A stretch of 38,838 nucleotides of DNA from Opitutaceae bacterium (GTDB lineage: Bacteria; Verrucomicrobiota; Verrucomicrobiia; Opitutales; Opitutaceae): positions 1-38,838 of the forward strand of contig SXSC01000027.1 in NCBI GenBank assembly GCA_005792355.1, in the 5' to 3' direction. The first letter of the stretch is position 1. Every line of letters starts with the position of its first letter. Shown here one piece after another: positions 32,551 through 38,838 of the stretch. The position numbers and the translations under genes were made by a program. Below the pieces are notes generated by a model. That model was not told the DNA's origin, made no database searches, and saw only the letters and a list, made by a program, of their open reading frames with translations.

Positions 32551-35500
32551 CTACGCGCGCTTCTTCCAGCGGCGGTCGTCCTTCAATTCGAGGCGGCGCG
32601 TCTCGATCAGCACCCCGGCGACGGCGGGATGGGCGCGGAGTTGCTGGAAACTCGCGGCGTTCAGTTTCCAAGTGAGCGCGGTGCTTGCTTCCGCGATGGG
32701 AGCGACGCGATCCGCGAAGACGAAGCCGAACTCGACGCGCGTGTCGCCGACCTGGGCGTTCAGCGTTTCGCGGAGCTGACGCAGAAACGCGGGCGCCTCG
32801 GGGTGCGCGGGGTGGAGGAGCCACGTGACTTTCTTGACGAGACCGGCGACCTGCGTGTCGAGCGGATAGCACTCCTTTACGTTGATGCGCGGGCCCTCCT
32901 GGTTGACGATGATGTTGCCCTGCACGAGCAGGAGGGCGTTCTCGGCGAGATTCTGGCCGTAGCTCGCGTAGGCGTCGGCAAACAGGTTGAGCGCGAGCGA
33001 GGCCTGCTTGGTCGCAAGCGTGTAGGCGACCCACGGGCGGTTGTCTTTCTTCGAGAGTTTCTTGACGAGATTGCTGCCGATGCCGCAGAGGCGGAACTCC
33101 GTGCGATCGCCCTGCCGCAGCAGCGCTTCAACGGGAAACGTGTCGATCGCCTCGGCCAATCCGGCGTACGCGTTCAGCGGGTGGCCGGACACGTAGAAGC
33201 CGAGGAGCTCCTTCTCGAAGGCGAGGCGTTCGGGCGCGGTGAAGTCGGCGGCGGCACCACCGCCGCCGGATTTGAGATCTGAGATCTGAGGTTTGAGATC
33301 CCGAGCCGGAGGCTCCGGTTCGGACAGCAGGTCGAGAAAGCTGTGCTGGCCGGCGGCCTTGTCGCGCGCGGCGGACGCGGCGCCGGAGATCGCGGCGTCG
33401 ATGCCGTCGAAGAGCTGCTTGCGTGGCGCGCCGCTGAAATCAAAGGCGCCCGTTTTCACCAGGTGCTCGAGCACGCGTTTGTTGATCGCCCGGCCGTCGA
33501 TCCGCCGGGCGAAATCGGCGAAGTCGACGTAGGGGCCGTGGCGTTCGCGCTCTGCGATGATCTGCTGCGCGGCGAGTTCGCCGACGCCCTTCACACCGGC
33601 GAGGCCAAAGCGGATGGCGCCGTCGCGTTGCGGCGCAGTGCCCACTGACAAATGACTAATCTCCAATGAGGCGCGGTTGTCGCGGGATCCTGCATTGGTC
33701 ATGCGGCCTTGGTCATTGGGCATTGTTGCCTGGTCAGTGGGCATTTTGCGAAACACCGGGGTAAACATCTCGCGGCTCTCGTTCACATCCGGGCCCAGCA
33801 CCTGCAGGCCCATCGATTCGCACTCGGCGACGAAGTGGGAAACTTTTTCGGCGTTGCCGAGCTCGGCGCTGAGCATCGCGGCCATGAACTGCACCGGGTG
33901 GTTCGCCTTCAGGTAGCCCGTTTGGTAACTCAGGATCGCATAGGCCGCGGAGTGGGACTTGTTGAAACCGTAGCCGGCAAATTTGTTGAGGATGTCGAAG
34001 ATCGAATCGGCGGTCTTGGCGTCGATTTGGTTCACGCGTGCCGCGCCCGCGACGAATTTCTCCCGCTCGGCGGCCATCGCCTTCTCGTCCTTCTTGCCCA
34101 TGGCGCGGCGGAGCATGTCGGCGCCGCCCCGCGTGTAGCCGGCGATGATCTTCGCGGCCTCCATGACCTGCTCCTGGTAGACCATCACCCCGTAGGTCTC
34201 GCGGCAAACCTCCTCGAGGAGCGGGTGGGGAAACTTGACGGTGCTCGGATCTTTCTTGCCGCGCACATAGTCGGGGATCCACTCCATCGGGCCCGGGCGG
34301 TAGAGCGCGATGAGCGCGACGATCTCGTCGATCGAGGAGAGGCCGATTTGCCGGCAGAGATTCTGCATGCCGCCGGATTCCAGCTGAAACACGCCGGTGG
34401 TGCGGCCGGAGTTCAGGAGCGCAAACGTCTTCGCATCCTCGAGGGGAATGCGCTCGATGTCGAAGGCCGGATCAATCGTGCGGCGGACGTGGTCGACGGC
34501 GTCGGCGATGACGGTGAGCGTCTTCAAGCCAAGAAAATCCATCTTGAGCAGGCCGAGTTTGCCGACCGCGTTCATGTCGAACTGCACCGTGACGTCGCCC
34601 TCCTGGAGGGTGAGCGGGACGAATTCCTCCAGGGGCTGGTCGGTGATGATGATGCCGGCGGCGTGCTTGCCGGTGTTGCGCACCATGCCCTCGAGCACGA
34701 GCGCCTGGCCGAAGATCTTCTTGGCGACGGGATTCTTCGCGACCTCGTCGCGCAGTTCGGTGGATTTTTCCCGGGCGGACTCAAGTGTGATGTTGAGCTC
34801 GTCGGGAATCATCTTCGCCAGACGGTCGGCGTCGGCGAAGGCGAGGTTGTGCACGCGCGAGATGTCGCGGATGACCATTTTCGCGCCGAGCGTGCCGTAG
34901 GTGATGATGTTGGCGACGCACTGGTCGCCGTATTTCTTCCGGACGTAGTCGATCACCTCGCCGCGACGGCGCATGCAGAAGTCGATGTCGAAGTCGGGTG
35001 GCGAAACGCGTTCGGGATTCAGGAAACGTTCGAAGAGGAGCTTGAAGCGGAGGGGATCGAGGTTGGTGATGCCGAGCACGAAGGCGACGAGGCAGCCGGC
35101 GCCGGAGCCGCTGCCCGGGCCGACCGGGATCCCCTGTTTTTTGGCCCAGTCGATGAAGTCCCAGACGACGAGGAAGTAGTCGATGAAACCGGTCTTGGTG
35201 ATGATGCTGAGTTCGAAGTCGAGGCGATCGGCGAGGGTCTTCGCGAGGGTCGCGTCGGCCAGCTGCCGCGGGGCGTGGTAGTCGAAGCCGTAGCGAGTTT
35301 TGAGGCCGGCGAGGCAGAGGTCGCGAAGATACCCGGCCCGGTCGGAATTCACCTCGGGTGGAAGGGGATACTTGGGATACCGCTCGCTGCCCTTGGGAAA
35401 GGGGATGGTGAGATCGCACATCTCGGCGACGAGCTGGGTGTTGGTCACGGACTCGGGCACCTCGGCGAAGAGTTTTTCCATCTGCTCGCGCGACTTCAGG

Positions 35501-36252
35501 TAAAATTCCTGGCCGCTGAAGCGCATGCGTTTCTCGTCCTCGATCTTGGCGCCGGTCTGGATGCAGAGCATGGCGTCGTGCGGGCCGGCGTCGGCGCCGC
35601 GCACGTAGTGCACGTCGTTCGAGCAGATGACGGAGAGGTTAAATTCTTCCGCGAGCTTCAGCAGGCCCGGGATGATTTTCCTCTGTTCGGGGATGCCGTG
35701 GTCTTGGATTTCGACGAAATAGTTCTCGCGCCCGAAGATCTCCACGAAGCGTCCGCACGTCCGGCGCGCGTCCTCGTACCGATCGTGCAGCAGGTGCTGG
35801 GGGACGAGCGACGCTAGGCAGCCCGTGAAGCCGATGAGGCCGTTCGCGAATTTCGCCAGGGTCTCGAGGTCGGTGCGCGGCTTGTAGTAGAAGCCCTTGA
35901 GGTGCGCGTCCGAGACGAGCTTGAGGAGATTTTGGTAGCCGGTGAGGTTTTTCGCGAGCAGTCCGAGATGGAAGATGGATTTGCCGTCGTCGTCGGAGCG
36001 GCCGTGCTTTTCGAGGCGGGAGATTTCGACGAGGTAGAGTTCGCAGCCGATGAGGGGCTTGATGCCCTTGGCCTTGGCCTGATTGTAGAACTCGATCGCA
36101 CCGTAGAGATTGCCGTGATCGGTGAGGGCCATGGCGCTCATGCCGAGCTCGGCGGCACGGTCCATCAGCCGGTCGATGCGGCAACAGCCGTCGAGCAGGC
36201 TGTAATCGGAGTGAACGTGGAGGTGGACGAAATTTTTGTCGGCGGACGGCAC
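32551..36252 (-). CDS. dnaE: DNA polymerase III alpha subunit
   Basis: 1233 aa from GTG 36252. The PHP domain (about 1-280) keeps metal-ligand motifs ([33 protein letters not shown]), so it may be catalytically intact and provide proofreading. The polymerase active site has [20 protein letters not shown] with the acidic pair, followed by the fingers and [11 protein letters not shown], helix-hairpin-helix ([15 protein letters not shown]) and OB fold near the C terminus. It replicates the chromosome. Two insertions are coded by repeats: residues about 837-872 (33639-33743), before the [12 protein letters not shown] segment, and about 979-994 (33271-33318), in the linker before [14 protein letters not shown]. 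It is divergent from nusA. Confidence 0.95.
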   Translation of the reverse strand: MPSADKNFVHLHVHSDYSLLDGCCRIDRLMDRAAELGMSAMALTDHGNLYGAIEFYNQAKAKGIKPLIGCELYLVEISRLEKHGRSDDDGKSIFHLGLLAKNLTGYQNLLKLVSDAHLKGFYYKPRTDLETLAKFANGLIGFTGCLASLVPQHLLHDRYEDARRTCGRFVEIFGRENYFVEIQDHGIPEQRKIIPGLLKLAEEFNLSVICSNDVHYVRGADAGPHDAMLCIQTGAKIEDEKRMRFSGQEFYLKSREQMEKLFAEVPESVTNTQLVAEMCDLTIPFPKGSERYPKYPLPPEVNSDRAGYLRDLCLAGLKTRYGFDYHAPRQLADATLAKTLADRLDFELSIITKTGFIDYFLVVWDFIDWAKKQGIPVGPGSGSGAGCLVAFVLGITNLDPLRFKLLFERFLNPERVSPPDFDIDFCMRRRGEVIDYVRKKYGDQCVANIITYGTLGAKMVIRDISRVHNLAFADADRLAKMIPDELNITLESAREKSTELRDEVAKNPVAKKIFGQALVLEGMVRNTGKHAAGIIITDQPLEEFVPLTLQEGDVTVQFDMNAVGKLGLLKMDFLGLKTLTVIADAVDHVRRTIDPAFDIERIPLEDAKTFALLNSGRTTGVFQLESGGMQNLCRQIGLSSIDEIVALIALYRPGPMEWIPDYVRGKKDPSTVKFPHPLLEEVCRETYGVMVYQEQVMEAAKIIAGYTRGGADMLRRAMGKKDEKAMAAEREKFVAGAARVNQIDAKTADSIFDILNKFAGYGFNKSHSAAYAILSYQTGYLKANHPVQFMAAMLSAELGNAEKVSHFVAECESMGLQVLGPDVNESREMFTPVFRKMPTDQATMPNDQGRMTNAGSRDNRASLEISHLSVGTAPQRDGAIRFGLAGVKGVGELAAQQIIAERERHGPYVDFADFARRIDGRAINKRVLEHLVKTGAFDFSGAPRKQLFDGIDAAISGAASAARDKAAGQHSFLDLLSEPEPPARDLKPQISDLKSGGGGAAADFTAPERLAFEKELLGFYVSGHPLNAYAGLAEAIDTFPVEALLRQGDRTEFRLCGIGSNLVKKLSKKDNRPWVAYTLATKQASLALNLFADAYASYGQNLAENALLLVQGNIIVNQEGPRINVKECYPLDTQVAGLVKKVTWLLHPAHPEAPAFLRQLRETLNAQVGDTRVEFGFVFADRVAPIAEASTALTWKLNAASFQQLRAHPAVAGVLIETRRLELKDDRRWKKRA
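33271..33318. repeat. Tandem heptamer TTTGAGA plus hairpin in frame in dnaE
   Basis: Positions 33271-33298 read TTTGAGA, TCTGAGA, TCTGAGG, TTTGAGA, four exact 7-base units, followed by the self-complementary CCGGAGGCTCCGG (33306-33318). On the coding strand it gives [11 protein letters not shown] in the linker before the final domains. The unit resembles TCTGAAA of the intergenic array at 212-253. Confidence 0.75.
33639..33743. repeat. 105-bp inverted heptamer-array element in frame in dnaE
   Basis: Bounded by perfect 11-bp inverted ends, TGCCCACTGAC (33639-33649) and GTCAGTGGGCA (33733-33743). The left part has 7-base units ACAAATG, ACTAATC, TCCAATG; the right part has CATTGGT, CATGCGG, CCTTGGT, CATTGGG, CATTGTT, GCCTGGT. 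The length is exactly 35 codons. It inserts [17 protein letters not shown] and following residues between FTPVFRK and the conserved GAIRFGLAG. Confidence 0.85.
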
Positions 36253-36338
36253 GCGAGGGTTTCAAACAAACCGCTGGCGGCGGGCGCGCAAGAAGGGAAA
36301 GCAAAACGCCGCGAAGGGCGGTTGGCTGGGCGGGGGGC

Positions 36339-36368
36339 TTGACAAGATTTCAACCCGCCCGATAGGTT
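36339..36368 (+). promoter_or_regulatory. Sigma-70-like promoter upstream of nusA
   Basis: TTGACA (36339-36344) is a perfect -35 box. TAGGTT (36363-36368), 18 bases on, is a weak -10. Transcription would start near 36375, giving a leader of about 78 bases before the nusA ATG. Confidence 0.5.
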
Positions 36369-36394
36369 ACCAGATTCTATCACACTCACTTTCC

Positions 36395-36426
36395 AAAAAG
36401 TGGGCCCTGCGGCCCGCTTTTTTTTT
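36395..36426 (+). terminator. Intrinsic terminator in the nusA leader (attenuator candidate)
   Basis: AAAAAGTGGGCC (36395-36406), loop CTGC, GGCCCGCTTTTT (36411-36422) form 12 pairs with one G·T, followed by a run of nine T (36418-36426). It ends 26 bp before the nusA ATG. An alternative small hairpin, CACTTT (36387-36392) with AAAGTG (36397-36402), would use part of the 5' arm and so compete with it. No plus-strand gene lies upstream to be terminated. Confidence 0.75.
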
Positions 36427-36452
36427 CCCAACTTTCCCGCCAAATCAATCCT

Positions 36453-37685
36453 ATGAGCAGCGAAATTCTCTCCGTCCTGGAGTATATGGAGAAGGAAAAG
36501 GGCATTCCACGTGCCGACATGATCGCGACCATCTCGAACGCGTTAAAGACCGCGGCGCAGAAGGGCGTGAACTCCGGCCAGGAGCTGCGGATCGACATCA
36601 ACCCGAAAAACGGCCAACTGCACGCCTGGGCGGTGGTTAAGGTCGTGGATTCAGTCAGTAATCCGAAGACCGAGTTGCATGTGGAGAAGGCGCAGGCGAT
36701 CAAGCCCGGCGCGATGATTGGCGAGATGCTGGAGAAGGAGATCGACCCGTCGACGCTCGGTCGCATCGCCGCCCAGACCGCCCGCCAGGCGGTGATGCAA
36801 CGCCTGCGGCAGTTCGAAAAGGACCGGATCTACGACGACTTCAAGGATCAGGTGGGCAATATCGTCACCGGTACGGTGCGCCGCCGCGAGCGCAACGACC
36901 TTTACGTGGACCTGGGCAAGGCCGAGGCGATCATGCCCGCCAAGGAGCAGGTGCCCGGGGAAGAGTATCAGCCCGGTGAGCGGATCCGCTGCCTGTTGAT
37001 GGAAATCGAGAGCACGCCCCGCGGGCCGGAAATCATTCTCAGCCGCGCGAGTTCGAAATTTGTCCGACGCCTGTTTGAACTCGAAGTGACGGAAGTCGCG
37101 GACGGCACCGTGAAGATCGAGGCCTTTGCACGCGAACCCGGTTACCGCACCAAGATCGCGGTGACGAGCACCGATCCCAAAGTCGACCCGGTGGGCGCCT
37201 GTGTGGGCGCCCGTGGCTCGCGGGTGAAGACCATCGTGCGCGAGCTCGGCGGCGAGAAGATCGACATCGTCAAATATTTCGCCGATCCGCGGGAAATGAT
37301 CATCGAGGCGATGAAGCCGGCGGTGCCGCGCGAAATTGTGCTCGATGACAAGTCGCATCGGATCCTCCTGAAAGTCGCGACCGACGATCTGGCCGTGGCC
37401 ATTGGCCGCAAGGGGCAGAACGCGCGGCTGACGTCGCGGCTGGTCGGCTGGCGGCTCGACATCGAGGAATTCAAGGCGGTCGGGGCCGACCCGGAGGGTG
37501 ACGCGAAACGCAAACTCGTCGCGGCCATTGGCGTGGGCGAAGACCTCGCGCTCCGGCTGGTCAAGGCTGGCTTTGTGTCGCTCGAACTGTTTGAAGGCGT
37601 CGAGGCGGGTGATCTCGAGGGCGCGGGTTTCTCCACGGACGAATCGGCGGATATCATTCAGCGCGTGGCCGGGCGCTCCAAGTAA
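36453..37685 (+). CDS. nusA: Transcription termination/antitermination factor NusA
   Basis: 410 aa. Order of domains: N-terminal RNA-polymerase-binding domain (about 1-130, [20 protein letters not shown]), S1 domain (about 133-200, [27 protein letters not shown]), KH1 ([29 protein letters not shown]), KH2 ([19 protein letters not shown]) and a short C-terminal helix-hairpin-helix repeat ([18 protein letters not shown]). It modulates pausing, termination and antitermination. The expected neighbour rimP is absent upstream; infB follows 30 bp downstream, the usual order. No Shine-Dalgarno sequence is evident before the ATG. Probably self-regulated through the leader terminator. Confidence 0.95.
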   Translation: MSSEILSVLEYMEKEKGIPRADMIATISNALKTAAQKGVNSGQELRIDINPKNGQLHAWAVVKVVDSVSNPKTELHVEKAQAIKPGAMIGEMLEKEIDPSTLGRIAAQTARQAVMQRLRQFEKDRIYDDFKDQVGNIVTGTVRRRERNDLYVDLGKAEAIMPAKEQVPGEEYQPGERIRCLLMEIESTPRGPEIILSRASSKFVRRLFELEVTEVADGTVKIEAFAREPGYRTKIAVTSTDPKVDPVGACVGARGSRVKTIVRELGGEKIDIVKYFADPREMIIEAMKPAVPREIVLDDKSHRILLKVATDDLAVAIGRKGQNARLTSRLVGWRLDIEEFKAVGADPEGDAKRKLVAAIGVGEDLALRLVKAGFVSLELFEGVEAGDLEGAGFSTDESADIIQRVAGRSK

Positions 37686-37715
37686 TTTTACCGCTCCCTT
37701 CCTGACGACCACTGC

Positions 37716-38838
37716 ATGAGTATCCGCATCCACAAACTCGCCGAAGAATTCGGCTTGGATAACAAGGAGATGATCACGCTCCTCAAGGAGCGAAAAATCA
37801 TCGCGGCGGATGTGAAGTCGGTCTCAAGCACGGTGGACAACATCAGTGCGGCGGCGTTGCGCGACGAGTTTGCCGCCAAGAGGGAGAAAGCGGCACCGCC
37901 GGCGGCACCCGCGCCGGTGGGCCCCACCGAAAGCGTGGCGGCCGGCGGGCCGTCGAAGGTGATGATTCCCACGGGGGTTTTTGTTAAGTCCAAGTTAGAC
38001 ATCGAGCGTGAGAAAGAGGTTGTGCTGGCCCGTGTGGCCGCCCTGAAGGCGGCGGCGACGCCGGCACCTGCGCCGGCACCTGCGCCCCTGCCTCCCGCCG
38101 CCGGCCCCCGGTCGGTGGCCCCGGCCGCGGCGCCACGTTACGTTTCGGCGCCGCCACCGGTTGCGCGAATTCCCGTTTCCCCGCCCGCGCTCCGCTCGGT
38201 GCCGGCGAGCCCCGTTTCCCCGGTGGTGCCAGCGCGGCCGGCAGCGACGGTTGCGACGCCCGCGCCGGCTTCGCCGCCATCCCAGGTTCCGGTGGTCTCC
38301 CGCGCGCCCTCTGCGCCTCCCGTAGCTTCAGCGCCTCCTCCGGTGGCAAAGAGTCCAGTTTCTCCTCCCGCGGTACCGCCGCGGGTCTCCGCGCCGCCGC
38401 AGATGATGGCGCCGAAGCCACCTCCGCTGCCCGGTCAACCCCCCTCGCTGCCGGGCACTCCGACCCAGACGACACCGTCCGCGTCGCCGGTGATCACGAT
38501 CCAGGGTGACATCAAGACCCTGCATCTGAAGCCGCCGATTGTCGTGCGGGACTTCGCCATCGCGCTCGGGCTCAAACCGTTCAAGCTGATTTCAGAACTG
38601 AACCAGCTCGTCGGCTTCGCGGCGATGAACTCCAACATCGACGAGGCGATCGCGCAGAAGGTCGCCGAGAAATACGGGTTTGTCCTTGAGATCAAGCATC
38701 GGGCCGACGTGGCGGCGCAGCAGGCCGCCGCCAAGGAGAAGAAGGAAAAGAAGCCGGACGAGGACGAATCGAAGCATCTGGTTCCGCGGCCACCGGTGGT
38801 TTGCATTCTCGGCCACGTCGACCACGGCAAGACCTCGC
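37716..38838 (+). CDS. infB: Translation initiation factor IF-2, 5' part (runs off window)
   Basis: 374 codons are present. Residues 1-50 are the first IF2_N domain (MSIRIHKLAEEFGLDNKEMI), followed by a long Pro/Ala-rich disordered linker (about 60-245) with repeated PAPAP and SPP words, then the second IF2_N-type helix region (VVRDFAIALGLKPFKLISELN), a Lys-rich stretch, and the start of the GTPase domain with the P-loop GHVDHGKT (366-373) right at the window edge. It delivers initiator tRNA to the 30S subunit. It is co-transcribed with nusA (30-bp gap). Confidence 0.95.
   Translation, partial: MSIRIHKLAEEFGLDNKEMITLLKERKIIAADVKSVSSTVDNISAAALRDEFAAKREKAAPPAAPAPVGPTESVAAGGPSKVMIPTGVFVKSKLDIEREKEVVLARVAALKAAATPAPAPAPAPLPPAAGPRSVAPAAAPRYVSAPPPVARIPVSPPALRSVPASPVSPVVPARPAATVATPAPASPPSQVPVVSRAPSAPPVASAPPPVAKSPVSPPAVPPRVSAPPQMMAPKPPPLPGQPPSLPGTPTQTTPSASPVITIQGDIKTLHLKPPIVVRDFAIALGLKPFKLISELNQLVGFAAMNSNIDEAIAQKVAEKYGFVLEIKHRADVAAQQAAAKEKKEKKPDEDESKHLVPRPPVVCILGHVDHGKTS

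Noticed and set aside
33709..35817. 702-codon plus-strand open frame opposite dnaE
   Set aside because: Antisense to dnaE, whose active-site motifs are unmistakable.
36395..36426. A terminator for an upstream gene or a tRNA/sRNA gene
   Set aside because: No plus-strand gene is upstream and no tRNA fold fits between promoter and hairpin; a leader attenuator explains it better.

Overview
The window is a GC-rich chromosomal segment that reads as Verrucomicrobiota, most likely Opitutaceae. Markers for this are the PVC-type multidomain haem proteins (propeller–HEAT–CxxCH), a DUF1592/DUF1552 pair next to an ankyrin protein, several secreted Gfo/Idh/MocA oxidoreductases, DUF6807 and DUF1080 proteins, and many short palindromic or short-period repeats between and inside genes. 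Family names come from recognised motifs; no database search was run.

Layout. 1-973 holds only repeats. 974-5704 carries a CBM9-like protein, a secreted DUF1080 protein, a Lys/Ala-rich small protein, a D-2-hydroxyacid dehydrogenase and a Tat-type Gfo/Idh/MocA protein. 15096 down to 6059 (minus strand) is a tight seven-gene operon with several 4-bp ATGA overlaps: HIBADH-like dehydrogenase, MFS transporter, 897-aa haem/propeller protein, amidohydrolase, Gfo/Idh/MocA, DUF6807 and a URO-D/MtaA-like protein. A GntR-HTH/LacI-type regulator (15510-16607, same strand) lies just upstream and is the obvious candidate controller. Inference: the operon takes up and oxidises an unidentified small sugar-like, aromatic or methylated substrate.

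16930-19038 encodes an EF-hand/redoxin/haem/copper-monooxygenase-like fusion. 19752-25095 is a DUF1592–DUF1552–ankyrin operon. 25135-26487 is a third Gfo/Idh/MocA protein. A 731-bp gene-free stretch follows, with a 219-bp MITE-like element and two long hairpins. 27219-29889 (minus) holds an rRNA m5C methyltransferase, a Uma2-type protein and a SAM methyltransferase. 30119-32458 is a TIR–membrane–TolB-like–TPR protein. The right end is core genome: dnaE (minus), then divergent nusA and the 5' part of infB. The nusA leader has a good promoter directly followed by an intrinsic terminator.

The most interesting signal is that the palindromic and heptamer-array repeats of the intergenic regions also sit in frame inside at least six genes (amidohydrolase, ankyrin protein, SAM methyltransferase, RsmB-like protein, TIR protein and twice in dnaE), always in predicted linkers or loops. 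One coding copy (TIR gene) differs from an intergenic copy only by paired compensatory changes in the hairpin stem. One copy in dnaE is exactly 105 bp (35 codons) and is bounded by perfect 11-bp inverted repeats.
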